From contig NZ_LDUE01000055.1 in NCBI RefSeq assembly GCF_001038485.1, positions 155,190-219,189 on the forward strand: DNA of 64,000 bases, read 5' to 3'. A program made the position numbers and the translations under genes. The notes under the pieces were generated by a model that saw nothing but the letters and a program-made list of their open reading frames with translations, made no database searches and was not told the DNA's origin. The DNA is from Ornithinibacillus californiensis. GTDB taxonomy: Bacteria > Bacillota > Bacilli > Bacillales > Amphibacillaceae. The first letter of the stretch is position 1. Every line of letters starts with the position of its first letter. Positions 1 through 10,108 of the stretch are shown one piece after another.

Positions 1-235
1 CCGGGACATAAACAATTAGTATAAGGTCAATTAATACGATAATAATTCCCGTTACCACACCGTAGTAAACTATTTCTTTGTAGTCAAATTGAAATAGGCT
101 TGTCCAAGTAGTTAGACTGTCAAATAGAATAAAGCTTGCCATAAAAGCAATCAATAGAAATAGTATTTGTGAATAGACAACTGCTTTTCTTAAATCTTCT
201 TCCGAGAGCTGCTTTATAAGTTCACTCTGTTTCAT
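1..235 (-). CDS. CPBP-type membrane protease, N-terminal part (YpbD-like)
   Basis: Only the first 78 codons are in the window; the gene runs off the left edge. The visible part begins with a charged N-terminus ([14 protein letters not shown]) followed by two hydrophobic segments, fitting a multi-pass membrane protein. A good ribosome site (GAGGAG) sits 7 nt before the ATG at 233-235, and the start overlaps the recS end by 14 bp, so the two are translationally coupled. In Bacillus the gene after recS is ypbD, a CPBP/Abi-family intramembrane metalloprotease. The catalytic motifs lie outside the window, so the family call rests on position and topology. Confidence 0.65.
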   Translation of the reverse strand, partial: MKQSELIKQLSEEDLRKAVVYSQILFLLIAFMASFILFDSLTTWTSLFQFDYKEIVYYGVVTGIIIVLIDLILIVYVP

Positions 236-1766
236 GTTTATCTCCTCTGTTTAACAGCCGTTGAAGTTTCTTCTCCCATGATGGTACATGTTGCATTTCT
301 GTCTGTTCTGGTTTGAAATCCATTAGGCTAATACCGCAATTACTACAACATTGCTCATTTAATTGTGTATAGCTTTTCTGGAATTTAATATAAATTCCTT
401 CTCTTAGACAACTCTCTGATTCCATCCACTGTATCATTTCTTGTAGTTTAGATTGCTTTAAAAATAGTCGCTCATTACGAATATTTTTTATATACTGAAA
501 TATAAGTTCTAATTTACTTTGCTCATATTTTATACCATTTTCTAGAATGGCGCCATGTTTTTCTAAGTGTGTAGCAATAAATCTCCATTGTACCTCACTA
601 ATCTCAAATAACCCTTGTACACCATTTATATCCTCAGGTAGTTGTTTATTCTCTTTAGAAAGTCTCTTTAAAATTCGAGATACGCGTACTAGGTCTTCAT
701 CAGAGGGTAACTCACTTTGAATCATTTGCTGCGGTAGAAACACATCCTGTCTCCCATATAAAAGAATACTTATACTCTGTTTCCCATCCCTACCAGCTCG
801 GCCAATTTCCTGTAAAAAGGATTCCATTTGTCCAGGAAAATGATAATGAAAAACAAACCGGATATTATTTTTATTGATTCCCATTCCAAATGCGCTTGTA
901 CAACAAATAATATCAATTTGATCATTCATAAATTGTTGCTGTATTGCAATCCGATCCATTTGTTCCATTCCACCATGGTAATAGGCTACTCGATGATTAG
1001 ATAGTCTTTGGGACAACACATAAGAGATACTCTCAGCAGAAGCTCTACTAGAAAAGTAGATTAGGGAAGGAACTCGAGTTTTACTTAGAACATTAATAAT
1101 AAATTCAAGTTTTTCCTCGTTACTCATCACTTCTTCAATATAAAGTGCGATATTACTCCGATCCATTGGATAGATATGTTTTTCCATTAACGGTCTCTCA
1201 AGTGATTGAATAATATCATCTTGTACTTCCTTAGTTGCTGTTGCACTCAAAGCTAAAACGGTTGGGTTACCTAATTGTTTAATTACTTTGTTTAGCTTTT
1301 GATAATCTGGTCTAAATTCATGCCCCCATTGTGAAATACAGTGTGCTTCATCAACAACAAATAATGAAATGGAGAGCCTTTTTAAATAAAATTGCAGTTC
1401 CTTCTGTTGTAATATTTCAGGAGATACGTAAATTAATTTATATTGGTTTAGCCTTTTATAGGTTAATTTCCTTTTTTCATAATCAAGAAAGCTGTTAAGA
1501 GCAATAACTTCCTTAAAATTCGTTGATTTTAACTGCTTTACTTGATCCATCATAAGGGATATTAAAGGAGAAACGACAATTGTCACTCCATTTAACAGTC
1601 GAGCTGGTAGCTGATAACAAATAGACTTTCCTGTCCCTGTCGGCAAAATTCCTAGGACATCCTTTCCTTTTAGCACTTCAGAAATAATCTCTCTCTGCCC
1701 CGTTCTGAATTCAGTGTATCCGAAATATTCTTCCAACTTCTTCTCTATTGAATTTAAATTACACAT
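222..1766 (-). CDS. recS: RecQ-family ATP-dependent DNA helicase RecS
   Basis: 3'-5' superfamily 2 DNA helicase for recombination and replication-fork repair. Walker A GTGKS is at residues 44-48, the DEAH box at 139-142, and motif VI ([10 protein letters not shown]) lies in the second RecA-like domain. At 514 aa it matches the short RecQ form of Bacillus (RecS, about 496 aa) and lacks the HRDC domain of full RecQ. A small CxxC motif (CSNCG) is near the C-terminus. The start has a GGAGG site inside the end of ypbB (8 bp overlap), giving a ypbB-recS-ypbD operon. Confidence 0.93.
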   Translation of the reverse strand: MCNLNSIEKKLEEYFGYTEFRTGQREIISEVLKGKDVLGILPTGTGKSICYQLPARLLNGVTIVVSPLISLMMDQVKQLKSTNFKEVIALNSFLDYEKRKLTYKRLNQYKLIYVSPEILQQKELQFYLKRLSISLFVVDEAHCISQWGHEFRPDYQKLNKVIKQLGNPTVLALSATATKEVQDDIIQSLERPLMEKHIYPMDRSNIALYIEEVMSNEEKLEFIINVLSKTRVPSLIYFSSRASAESISYVLSQRLSNHRVAYYHGGMEQMDRIAIQQQFMNDQIDIICCTSAFGMGINKNNIRFVFHYHFPGQMESFLQEIGRAGRDGKQSISILLYGRQDVFLPQQMIQSELPSDEDLVRVSRILKRLSKENKQLPEDINGVQGLFEISEVQWRFIATHLEKHGAILENGIKYEQSKLELIFQYIKNIRNERLFLKQSKLQEMIQWMESESCLREGIYIKFQKSYTQLNEQCCSNCGISLMDFKPEQTEMQHVPSWEKKLQRLLNRGDKHETE

Positions 1767-2826
1767 GGTATTCCCCCTCCAGTAAAAGCTTATTTAGTCT
1801 CGTTAATACGAGTCTAATTTGAAAATAAGTAATAGAAGGGTCGCAATGTTCTTTAATTGTTTTTAATTTCAATGTTTGATTTACTTTTACAGCTTGAATA
1901 ACTTCTTCCTGCTCTCTCTTTGTAACGAAAGACCCAATATCAAAACTAGTATCATATAAGGCAATTTCAACAATATGGTCATAAATCGTATTCATCTTTA
2001 AATTTCTTTCTATCGCTATATCTGAAATACTGTAATTATGCATTAATAACTGATATGTTTCGTTTGCTGTATTCGTTATAAATTTATTATTGTATTGCGA
2101 CTCAGTTAATTGAGATAGTATTTCAAAGCTCTCTCTCTTCTTAACAATCATTCCCATTAATTTATGTGTTATCGCAGTTAAGATTATATGAACATCATCT
2201 TTTGAAAGCTCATGTTTAGCAGCGATTTGTTCTTTACTCAGGCCATAATAATTATATCCACTTAACCGATCCACAAAAATTTCTGCCTCTATATCAGTTA
2301 ACATCTTTAACAATCCATGTAGTTCATGAAAAATTTGTTTCGCAATTTTGGGATCGCGGTTTTTTCGAAAGAAAGTTTTTACCCAGTTTGTTGTTTTATC
2401 GTTATCAATAATAGGTATAAATGAAGGGTTCTTCGACAGTACATTTGAATAAGTTTGTACCAATAAATATAGCCTCTCTATAAAGGTGTTGTCTTTACCT
2501 GAATAGGTGAGTCCATCTAAATAATGATATACATTAGTATCAAAGTACTGTTCAAGGATTTCCTTACCATGAGATGACAGGTGATAAAAACCTTCGTTCA
2601 TGTCTTTTACTATCCATTCATTATCTGTCATCTTATTAATAATACTTATAAACTGTTGCCTAGATAAAGTTTGATAGATACCATAATATTTTTCCACTTG
2701 GAAGATTCGTGCATCATGGACGGATTGAATAGACTTTTTACCCGTAATCAGGTGGTAGATTCCAAAGATAGAACGATTTTCTCCTATCTTTGCTATGCAG
2801 TTTAATGTGATGCCTTCTATATACAT
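1759..2826 (-). CDS. ypbB: Helix-turn-helix protein YpbB
   Basis: A 355-aa soluble protein corresponding by order and length to Bacillus YpbB, which is always found with recS. Its C-terminal third contains two helix-turn-helix-like stretches; one resembles the HTH found at RecQ C-termini ([20 protein letters not shown], about residues 270-290). That suggests, but does not prove, that YpbB supplies a DNA-binding part missing from the short RecS. Start ATG has a GAGGAG site. It is divergent from fer. Confidence 0.85.
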   Translation of the reverse strand: MYIEGITLNCIAKIGENRSIFGIYHLITGKKSIQSVHDARIFQVEKYYGIYQTLSRQQFISIINKMTDNEWIVKDMNEGFYHLSSHGKEILEQYFDTNVYHYLDGLTYSGKDNTFIERLYLLVQTYSNVLSKNPSFIPIIDNDKTTNWVKTFFRKNRDPKIAKQIFHELHGLLKMLTDIEAEIFVDRLSGYNYYGLSKEQIAAKHELSKDDVHIILTAITHKLMGMIVKKRESFEILSQLTESQYNNKFITNTANETYQLLMHNYSISDIAIERNLKMNTIYDHIVEIALYDTSFDIGSFVTKREQEEVIQAVKVNQTLKLKTIKEHCDPSITYFQIRLVLTRLNKLLLEGEYHV

Positions 2827-2878
2827 ACTACTAACTCCTCATTATTTCTATTACTATCATACCACTTGATAGCATCAG

Positions 2879-2907
2879 TTGAATAATAGTTATTTACGAT
2901 TTACAAT
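2879..2907 (+). promoter_or_regulatory. Sigma-A type promoter of fer
   Basis: TTGAAT (2879-2884) and TACAAT (2902-2907) are separated by exactly 17 bp, near the vegetative consensus. The -10 lies 46 bp before the fer start codon. No other good promoter was seen in this divergent gap. Confidence 0.6.
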
Positions 2908-2926
2908 AGGATTAACTCCGATTTAA

Positions 2927-3208
<282 letters not shown>

Positions 3209-3212
3209 AATA

Positions 3213-3239
3213 GAACACCAACAATTTTAGTTGGTGTTC
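3213..3239. terminator. Bidirectional terminator between fer and ECF gene
   Basis: Perfect 10-bp stem (GAACACCAAC at 3213-3222 with its complement at 3230-3239) and a 7-nt loop, between the convergent fer and ECF genes. The stop codon of the minus-strand gene lies in the loop/stem boundary. The T-tracts on both sides are weak. Confidence 0.65.
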
Positions 3240-3736
3240 AAATGATTTTTAATGTACTTTTTAAACACTCTGGACACTACTGGATATAATAATATCATAA
3301 ATAATGCATTTCCTATGGCATGGCTGGTGTCAAATGGAAGGCTTAGTAGATAATAGGCTAGAAATCCCTGGCCAGTTATTTGGTAGTTTGTTAGTGACAT
3401 AATGAAACCGAATAGGTAACCACTAAATATAGAAAAGGAAACAATAACAAAGAAGGGAATCTCTGTAATCTTCTTCCCTATAAACCCACTTATTATCCCG
3501 ATAATTCCCCAGGATATGATTTGCCAAATAGTCCATATACCTGTCCCTAATATCATATTAGATAAAAAGGTAACTAATATAGCCAATATAACACCTGCTA
3601 CTGGGCCTAAAAACATCCCGCCAATGATTATTACTGAGGTTACGGGTTGAACGTTTGGAATAGGATTTGTAGCAATACGTCCAACTACAGCTAATGTTGC
3701 CAATAAAGCAAGTAAGGTTATTTTATAGATATTCAA
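3227..3736 (-). CDS. ECF transporter S component, probable cobalamin uptake
   Basis: A 169-aa, very hydrophobic protein with about six membrane segments. It has the S-component pattern near the N-terminus (GRIATNPIPNVQPVT followed by a Gly-rich helix) and a further Gly-rich helix (IISGFIGKK). It would be the substrate-binding membrane subunit that joins the shared EcfAA'T energy module encoded elsewhere. It lies 5 nt after a DUF4430 lipoprotein gene, downstream of a cobalamin riboswitch, so cobalamin or a precursor is the likely substrate (CbrT-like). Start is TTG, chosen because no in-frame ATG precedes the conserved helix. Specificity is inferred from regulation, not from the protein. Confidence 0.8.
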   Translation of the reverse strand: MNIYKITLLALLATLAVVGRIATNPIPNVQPVTSVIIIGGMFLGPVAGVILAILVTFLSNMILGTGIWTIWQIISWGIIGIISGFIGKKITEIPFFVIVSFSIFSGYLFGFIMSLTNYQITGQGFLAYYLLSLPFDTSHAIGNALFMILLYPVVSRVFKKYIKNHLNTN

Positions 3737-3741
3737 TTAAA

Positions 3742-4173
3742 TCATTCCCAAGATTGAAGATCAAAATTGACAGTGTCTCCATCTGCCAACTCTACTTCAG
3801 CTGCACCAACCATTGACATTTCACCATTTACGGAAAGCGCCCAAAACATGGATTCAGCTTCATCAGCAACAATTCCTTCAATAGCACTGATAAAACCGCC
3901 TTCTTCTTGAATGTCAAAGTTCTCTTTCATAACATCTAAAAGAATGTCCCCTTCCTCAATGACAACTTCTTTTTCTTCTATTGTTTCAGATTCTTTATCC
4001 TTTGTTAAGGTTACAGTAATAACAGATTCCTCTTGTTGTTCATTGGTTTCACTCGTCGTATTGTTATTTTCTTGGTTTTGCTGGGCATTATTAGTTGAGT
4101 CCTCATTTCCACATGCTACTAATAACGTTAATAGGCTTAATACTACAACTAATTTTAATAATAGTGACTTCAT
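3742..4173 (-). CDS. DUF4430 lipoprotein, probable B12-binding partner
   Basis: A 143-aa lipoprotein: signal peptide with lipobox LVAC (Cys21), an Asn/Gln/Glu-rich linker, then a domain from about residue 50 ending in a DUF4430-like pattern (FWALSVNGEMSMVGAAEVELADGD). DUF4430 resembles the C-terminal domain of animal transcobalamin. The ATG at 4171-4173 is preferred because it has a GGAGGAGAG site. A longer in-frame start at 4230 would run into the leader terminator and put 19 residues ahead of the signal peptide. Expected on the outer face of the membrane, presenting B12 to the S component; this role is inferred. Confidence 0.8.
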   Translation of the reverse strand: MKSLLLKLVVVLSLLTLLVACGNEDSTNNAQQNQENNNTTSETNEQQEESVITVTLTKDKESETIEEKEVVIEEGDILLDVMKENFDIQEEGGFISAIEGIVADEAESMFWALSVNGEMSMVGAAEVELADGDTVNFDLQSWE

Positions 4174-4214
4174 GTTTCTCTCCTCCAAATTTGTGTGATT
4201 TTGAGAACAGGGTA

Positions 4215-4251
4215 AACAAAAAAGAGTCAACCCCGTAACTGGTTAACTCTT
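4215..4251 (-). terminator. Leader terminator of the cobalamin riboswitch
   Basis: On the minus strand an 11-bp stem (4241-4251 with 4222-4232, one G-T pair) and a short loop are followed by a T-rich run (TTTTTTGTTT). It lies between the aptamer and the DUF4430 start, the usual place for a ligand-controlled intrinsic terminator, so B12 is expected to switch transcription off. Confidence 0.8.
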
Positions 4252-4334
4252 GTGACAGTCATTAGACCATAAAAAAGCATAGGAAATATCCTCTTTATGT
4301 ACTAGATTGTCTCAGGTTGTCCTATCCTCGGGAT

Positions 4335-4495
4335 CCTTGATACAAATGATACTGGCAGGTCTACTGACTTGTGACTATTAACTTACTCTAAGCCCTTCCC
4401 ATAGATTATTCTACAGTGGTTTACGCTTATTTCATCATCACTTTACAGTTGCGAGGACAGTTCTAGATTCTCACTAGATTCCCTATTAAGCAATA
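4335..4495 (-). promoter_or_regulatory. Cobalamin (B12) riboswitch aptamer
   Basis: Read on the minus strand, the conserved cobalamin blocks occur in order: AATAGGGAA near 4480-4490, AACTGTCCTCGCAACTGTAA (about 4443-4462), a CCACTG B12-box core followed by TATGGGAAGG, and AAGTCAGTAGACCTGCC (about 4355-4371). These match the class I cobalamin aptamer. It fills most of the 394-bp gap 4174-4567 between the DUF4430 gene and resE and is followed by a terminator. Aptamer ends are approximate. I did not find a convincing promoter upstream. Confidence 0.9.
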
Positions 4496-4567
4496 TTACA
4501 CCAATATCAAAAATATTGTATTCAATTCTAATAAATATAGTAACACACCATTTTAAAAATACAAGAT

Positions 4568-6337
4568 TTATTTATTTTCATCTCTTGGTAAGACGATATT
4601 AAAAGTCGTACCTATATTTAACTTACTTTTAACTGTAATCGTTCCTTTATGAGATTTGACTATATTTTTAGCGATGGAGAGACCTAGCCCTGTTCCTTTT
4701 ACATGCTTATTTCTAGTCCTTGACTTATCAGCTTTATAGAAACGTTCAAATACAAATGGTAAATCCTCTTCTGGAATTCCACTACCACTATCCTCAATCG
4801 AAACTGATAAGGCACGATCATCATTATGAACAGTTACTTTTACAAAGCCATTTTCATTAGTATGGCGGATTGCGTTATCAATCAGATTGGTGAAGACTTG
4901 TTCTATGCGATCAGGATCAAAATGGGCATGCGTTTCTTGGATGTCCTTTGACAGTACTAGTTCAATGTCATTCTCGTCTGCAATCCCTTTAAACTTACGA
5001 TATATTCGATCGATATAAGGAGTTATTTGTACTTTTTCCTTATTTAAAGTTAAATGTCCTGCTTCCATACTTGCCATATCAAGGAGTTCATTAACTAAGC
5101 GGCTTAACCGCAATGACTCCTCATAAATAATTTGAGCAAGCTCATTCTTCTCTTCTTTGCTTTCTGCTATATCGTCAACAATTGCTTCACTATAACCCTG
5201 TAACATAGAAATTGGAGTTCTGAGCTCATGCGACACATTTGCTATGAAATCTTTCCGTAGTTTATCTAACCTACGTTCTTCTGTCATGTCACGAATAACT
5301 GCGACTGCACCACGTATATAAGATTGGTCATAAAGTGGCGTCATAATCATTACCCAGGTTCTACCTTGAAGTGTTATCTCTTCAACAACTTCTTTTTCCC
5401 CTTCAATTACTTGTTCAAGAAAAACATACAATTCTTTCGGTAATTTAAGCTGACCCTCACCTTTTGTGATATTTTTCTCGAAATACCAATCGTCAATGAA
5501 CATTTCTGCTGGGTGATTAGTGGCAATGATTTCCCCATTTCGACTGAGTGTTATTACGCCATCTGCCATTGAATTAACAATACTCGATAACTGTTCTTTC
5601 TCCTGTCTTAACGCATTTATGTGAAATTTAAGCTGCCTTCCCATATGATTAAAGGCCATTGCCAGTTCACCAAGTTCATCATGTGTTAAGATTGGCACTT
5701 TTGTATTGAATTCACCTCGAGTTAAATCAAAAGCAGCCTCTCTCATTTTAATAAGTGGAGAGGTGATACGAGTGGATAAGAAGAAAGCGAAAAATGTTGT
5801 TAATATAATTGCAACACCAGCAGCTACTAAAATAATCTTAGTAGTTTCAGACTTCGTTTTATCCACAATAGAGAGTGACTGGTAAACCAAAACGGCTGCA
5901 TCTGTATTAGGGACAGCTATTCCAACTAGCATAACACCAGGTTCCTCTTTAGAAATTTCAATTTCACCTTTTACTGGCTCATCTGAAGAAATGATCTGCG
6001 AAACTTTGGAATTATTAATGAACCATTCATCCTCCATCCCGGATAAATGGGGGTCATTGGTTTTTGAACTCCAAGCTTCATCATCAGGCATGACAATGAT
6101 AACTTTACTTGATGGGTCTTTCACTCTTTCTGTTGTTTCGTAAATCAAAGATTTGTCCTCGTGATTTTCAACCATGACAGAAATCTTAGTTGCAGTTTGT
6201 AATAAGTCCTCTTCTGCCTCTTGAATATGAAATTCTTCAAAGAATTGTAAAAGAAATATAGTAAGAATAAATAAGACAAAAGAAACTAGCAATAGTATCG
6301 TTACTGCCAGTTTCCCTACTAAACTACGCCAAAACAT
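4568..6337 (-). CDS. resE: Sensor histidine kinase ResE
   Basis: Membrane sensor of the ResDE system, which controls genes for aerobic and anaerobic respiration. Layout (589 aa): TM helix 8-32, extracytoplasmic domain about 33-165, TM helix about 167-188, HAMP about 189-240, PAS about 245-350, phospho-acceptor His370 (SHELRTP), then a HATPase domain with N, G1 (DSGSGIP) and G2 (GTGLGLSI) boxes. Length matches B. subtilis ResE. The start overlaps the resD stop by one base (TAATG), indicating coupling. No sigX/rsiX pair follows, unlike B. subtilis. Confidence 0.95.
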   Translation of the reverse strand: MFWRSLVGKLAVTILLLVSFVLFILTIFLLQFFEEFHIQEAEEDLLQTATKISVMVENHEDKSLIYETTERVKDPSSKVIIVMPDDEAWSSKTNDPHLSGMEDEWFINNSKVSQIISSDEPVKGEIEISKEEPGVMLVGIAVPNTDAAVLVYQSLSIVDKTKSETTKIILVAAGVAIILTTFFAFFLSTRITSPLIKMREAAFDLTRGEFNTKVPILTHDELGELAMAFNHMGRQLKFHINALRQEKEQLSSIVNSMADGVITLSRNGEIIATNHPAEMFIDDWYFEKNITKGEGQLKLPKELYVFLEQVIEGEKEVVEEITLQGRTWVMIMTPLYDQSYIRGAVAVIRDMTEERRLDKLRKDFIANVSHELRTPISMLQGYSEAIVDDIAESKEEKNELAQIIYEESLRLSRLVNELLDMASMEAGHLTLNKEKVQITPYIDRIYRKFKGIADENDIELVLSKDIQETHAHFDPDRIEQVFTNLIDNAIRHTNENGFVKVTVHNDDRALSVSIEDSGSGIPEEDLPFVFERFYKADKSRTRNKHVKGTGLGLSIAKNIVKSHKGTITVKSKLNIGTTFNIVLPRDENK

Positions 6338-7053
6338 TATTCATCATCTACCTCAAATTTATATCCAACTCCCCATACCGTTACAATCATCTTAGCTGCT
6401 TTCTTGGATACATTATTTAATTTCTCACGAAGGCGCTTCACATGTGTATCTACAGTTCTCAGATCTCCAAAAAACTCATATTGCCATACGTCTTTCAATA
6501 GCTGTTCACGATTGAATACTTTATCAGGTGATTTTGCCAGGTAACAGAGTAATTCGTATTCTTTAGGTGTTAATGCCACTTCTTGTCCATCTGCTGTCAC
6601 ACGATGTGCATCATGATCTATTGTTAGATGTGGAAAGACTAATAAATCTTTCGTTTGCGCATTCACTTCTTGTCCACCAGAATTTCCTGTTCTTCTAAGT
6701 AATGCTTTAACACGGAGAACAACTTCTCTAGGACTAAACGGTTTTACGATATAATCATCCGTTCCAACCTCAAATCCTTGAACTCGATTTGTTTCTTCCC
6801 CCTTAGCGGTGAGCATGATTACTGGGGTGTTTTTTTCTTTTCTTAACTCCTGACAAACTTCAATACCATCCATCTCAGGCATCATAATATCTAATAGAAT
6901 GACATCGTAATCATTTTCCAATGCCATACTTAATCCTTCTGTACCATTTTCAGCTTCTTCTACAGTTAATTCCTCACGTTCTAAATACATCCGAATTAGT
7001 CTGCGAATTCTTTCTTCATCATCAACAACAAGTACACGGGTACTATTTCCCAT
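6337..7053 (-). CDS. resD: Response regulator ResD
   Basis: OmpR-type transcription factor phosphorylated by ResE. The receiver domain has the acidic pocket (VVDDEE, residues 9-14) and phospho-acceptor Asp55 in LLDIMMPEMDG. The C-terminal winged helix carries the usual EYELLCYLA and VDTHVKRLREKL segments. 238 aa, as in Bacillus. The start has a GGGGGAA site. A strong hairpin between ccsB and resD means resDE likely uses its own promoter as well as readthrough. Confidence 0.95.
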   Translation of the reverse strand: MGNSTRVLVVDDEERIRRLIRMYLEREELTVEEAENGTEGLSMALENDYDVILLDIMMPEMDGIEVCQELRKEKNTPVIMLTAKGEETNRVQGFEVGTDDYIVKPFSPREVVLRVKALLRRTGNSGGQEVNAQTKDLLVFPHLTIDHDAHRVTADGQEVALTPKEYELLCYLAKSPDKVFNREQLLKDVWQYEFFGDLRTVDTHVKRLREKLNNVSKKAAKMIVTVWGVGYKFEVDDE

Positions 7054-7113
7054 TGATTGTTCCCCCTTTTTCTACTTGAATTTAGTATAAAACAATGTAT
7101 TTAAATTGTATAA

Positions 7114-7150
7114 GAAAACATGACATTTGTGCTAAAAATGTCATGTTTTC
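7114..7150 (-). terminator. Hairpin between ccsB and resD
   Basis: Perfect 15-bp stem (7114-7128 with 7136-7150; GAAAACATGACATTT and its complement). On the minus strand it ends in TTTTC followed by TTATAC, so the T-tract is modest. It separates resABC from resDE and could act as a partial terminator or processing site. Confidence 0.65.
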
Positions 7151-7158
7151 GGCTAGCA

Positions 7159-8352
7159 TTATGCGTACGAGTGTAGACCTGCTAAAACTAGGTTTACAAC
7201 GATTAAGTTAAACAGTATAATTCCAAACCCAATTACAGCTAACCACGCTGATTTCTCACCATGCCAACCTCGTGACAGTCTAAGATGCAAGTACGCCGCA
7301 TAAAAGAACCAGGTAATTAATGCCCATACTTCTTTTGGATCCCAACCCCAAAATCGACCCCATGCCTCTTGCGCCCAAATAGCAGCAAAAATTAATCCTC
7401 CTAGGGTAAATACTGGGAACCCAATCGCAACAGATCGATAATTAATCTCATCTACTAAGTCAGGCTTTACATGTTTTAGTAACGGCTGAATTGCAGCGCC
7501 TACTCGCTTACGTAAAACTAAACGAGTTAGTAAATAAAGTAAAGTTCCCGTGAAAAATGACCATATTACACTATTGAATTTCCGTCCAGCATCTGCTCCC
7601 TGCATCCAAGAAGGGGTTTCAAACCATGGTTCCATTACACCTTCTGTAACTAGAGTACCATCATTTGGTGCAGCAATAGCTGGTAGCGTATAATTGGCTA
7701 CTACAGGTTTACCATTTAGTTCATACTCAAAGCTTGCATTATAATTCATTGAGCTATAAATAGTTGAAATGATAATAAAACCTAGTAATAAGAATATAAT
7801 GTATAAAATAACCTCTAGAGATACAGTACGTAATGTCCGCTCATGTTGGTCCACTTCATGAATAAGGTAAATCAGCCCTGCAACAAAACTAATAAATAAA
7901 ATACCTGAACCTAAAGCAACGGTTGTCACGTGAATGTACAACCAGTGACTTTTAAGCGATGGAACAAGAGGTGCTATTTCTGTTGGAAACACACTCGCAT
8001 AAGCAATGAATATCATTGCTATAGGTAATGCGAAAAGTCCTAGAATATTAATTCTGTAAATAAAGTAAATGATGATGAATGCCAAAACTAAACACATACC
8101 TAAAAATGTTACAAATTCGAACATATTACTAACAGGTGCATGCCCAGAAGCCATCCATCTAGTAATAAAATAGATTAATTGTGCAAAAAAACCAATTATG
8201 GTCAAAGTGATTGCTAACTTTCCAATAAAACCAGATTTCCTGTGTTCATTGGTTTTATCTTTAATCGTAAAACCGAAGAAAAAAGTTGCTACTAAGTACA
8301 ATATAAAAGCTGTGAAAAGCATTGTACTACTCGTATTTAGTAAACTCTCCAT
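7159..8352 (-). CDS. resC: Cytochrome c maturation protein CcsB/ResC
   Basis: System II cytochrome c synthase subunit that handles heme on the outer face of the membrane together with ResB. It is a 397-aa polytopic protein with the tryptophan-rich WWD-type signature (WGRFWGWDPKEVWAL) near residues 330-345 and conserved His residues in the flanking helices. The start has a GGAGG site. It sits directly after resB in the resA-resB-resC order typical of Bacillus. Confidence 0.93.
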   Translation of the reverse strand: MESLLNTSSTMLFTAFILYLVATFFFGFTIKDKTNEHRKSGFIGKLAITLTIIGFFAQLIYFITRWMASGHAPVSNMFEFVTFLGMCLVLAFIIIYFIYRINILGLFALPIAMIFIAYASVFPTEIAPLVPSLKSHWLYIHVTTVALGSGILFISFVAGLIYLIHEVDQHERTLRTVSLEVILYIIFLLLGFIIISTIYSSMNYNASFEYELNGKPVVANYTLPAIAAPNDGTLVTEGVMEPWFETPSWMQGADAGRKFNSVIWSFFTGTLLYLLTRLVLRKRVGAAIQPLLKHVKPDLVDEINYRSVAIGFPVFTLGGLIFAAIWAQEAWGRFWGWDPKEVWALITWFFYAAYLHLRLSRGWHGEKSAWLAVIGFGIILFNLIVVNLVLAGLHSYA

Positions 8353-8372
8353 GAGTGTCCTCCTTGTACTAC

Positions 8373-10091
8373 CTAATCATCTTCTTTTTGATCTTCTACC
8401 ATTCGAACGGAAGTACCTTCGATAGCTTTTTCAATATCCTTTTTCAGACCAAACCAATTCTTATTCGTGTGTGCAGCTAGTAGTATACCATTAGATTTAG
8501 AATGTAACCATATTCTTCGGTGTTGCCAATACATTCCCTGAATTACACCAATCATAAAGATAATTGCACCAAGGCCAAATAATGGAAGTGTATAATCCCT
8601 CTTAATACTTAATCCACTTTTTCGATCAAATTCTATCGAATCTATTAAGACTCGATATTCATTTTCACCTGTTGCATCAATTGAAGGCGCAAATGCCCCA
8701 ATAACATTAGCCATTGGTTGCAAATCAACTACCGACGTATCTATCCCTAAATCCTCCGCAGAGCCAATTACATCACCTACAAAGCTAATCTCTGATGCTT
8801 CACTATTTGGAGGGAACAAGTTAAATACAAATGCTGGATTATTAGATTCATTCGTCTTGGATCTAACACCGTTTTCTGTTAACGAATAGTCTGGATAATA
8901 TTCGACTACTTCAACTTTAAACCCATTATCTAACACATACTCTGTTTGGAGATTAAATAAATCAATAGTAAATTCACCTAAAGACTCCGCTTCAGAATCA
9001 TTCATCTCATAAATCTTAAAAGTCATTGTTGAAAACTCATTAAGTTGATAACCTTGTTGATAAAGCGTATAGCCACCAAATTTAGCTGGTTTGTTCATAC
9101 TAATTTGATACTCCCCAAGTTCCTCCAAATTCTCTTCTGCACCTATAACATCAGAATTTTCTGCTGTGTATATAGTGGCATTTGTTTGGAAGTTACTTGG
9201 AATAATCTGTCCTTGCTTAGCAATTGCATCCTTGAATCTTTCATCCTCTGTATCATATGTATCGAGAATAAATTCATTATTTTCAATGTAGAACTCGCTT
9301 TCTGTTCCTGGAACAACAGTTAGTTCCCCTTCTCTAACCCATACATAATCATCAATATAGAAAAATGAAGTTGTACGTAGTAAAGCTGCAATCAAAATGA
9401 TTATCAATCCGATATGATTGACGTACGGACCCCACCTAGAGAATCTACCCTTTTCAGCGACAAAATGTCCTTCTTCTTCCATGATTCGATAACGTTGTTT
9501 CTTTAACTGTGCTTTAACAGCATCAATATCTTCTTGAGAAACTAGTTCTGACTCACTATAAAAACGCTGTCTATTAAGAAACGATTGATGACGTTTTGCT
9601 TTCTGTCGTTTCAAGGCACGATATAGCGGAACAAATCGGTCGATACTGCAGATTACTAAAGATACTCCTATTAAGGAGATTAAGATAAGGTACCACCATG
9701 AACTGTATAATTTGTGAAAACCTAATTGAAAATAGATTTGTCCAAATAACCCGTAGGTTTCAGGATAAAATATTGCTGGGTCTCTGGAAACTGCATCAGC
9801 TGGAATATATTGTTCTAATGGCAATATGGTACCTATACCCGAAGCAATTAATGCCAGTATGATGAGCCAAACAGCGACCTTTACAGAAGAAAAGAAATTC
9901 CAAATTTTATCAATGATTGTTTTGTTATATGTAGTTGATCTTCTCGCACTACCCTCATAGCGCATGTTCAACAACTTCTTTTTATCATTGCCATCGATAT
10001 GCTGATTTACTTCGATCGGCTTGCCACATGCCTCGCAGAGAACTGTCCCCTCTGGATTCACGTGGCCACATTCGCATTTAATATGTTTCAT
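8373..10091 (-). CDS. resB: Cytochrome c maturation protein ResB
   Basis: Partner of ResC in the system II heme lyase. The 572-aa protein begins with a zinc-ribbon-like stretch (CECGHVN...CEACG, Cys at 5, 7, 18 and 21) also present in B. subtilis ResB. Then come TM helices near 73-95, 130-150 and 225-240, a large extracytoplasmic domain about 245-495, and a final TM helix about 500-522. The gene follows resA after a short gap and has a GAGAGGG site. Confidence 0.93.
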   Translation of the reverse strand: MKHIKCECGHVNPEGTVLCEACGKPIEVNQHIDGNDKKKLLNMRYEGSARRSTTYNKTIIDKIWNFFSSVKVAVWLIILALIASGIGTILPLEQYIPADAVSRDPAIFYPETYGLFGQIYFQLGFHKLYSSWWYLILISLIGVSLVICSIDRFVPLYRALKRQKAKRHQSFLNRQRFYSESELVSQEDIDAVKAQLKKQRYRIMEEEGHFVAEKGRFSRWGPYVNHIGLIIILIAALLRTTSFFYIDDYVWVREGELTVVPGTESEFYIENNEFILDTYDTEDERFKDAIAKQGQIIPSNFQTNATIYTAENSDVIGAEENLEELGEYQISMNKPAKFGGYTLYQQGYQLNEFSTMTFKIYEMNDSEAESLGEFTIDLFNLQTEYVLDNGFKVEVVEYYPDYSLTENGVRSKTNESNNPAFVFNLFPPNSEASEISFVGDVIGSAEDLGIDTSVVDLQPMANVIGAFAPSIDATGENEYRVLIDSIEFDRKSGLSIKRDYTLPLFGLGAIIFMIGVIQGMYWQHRRIWLHSKSNGILLAAHTNKNWFGLKKDIEKAIEGTSVRMVEDQKEDD

Positions 10092-10108
10092 AAAAATCCC
10101 TCTCTGGT

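Noticed and set aside
3911..4198. 95-aa plus-strand frame across the DUF4430 gene
   Set aside because: Exact antisense shadow of a well-supported lipoprotein gene; Ser/Val/Leu-rich composition typical of a shadow.
4501..4566. Promoter for the B12 leader (TTGAAT ... TGTAAT)
   Set aside because: Spacing would be 19 bp and the -10 is poor; not reported as a feature.
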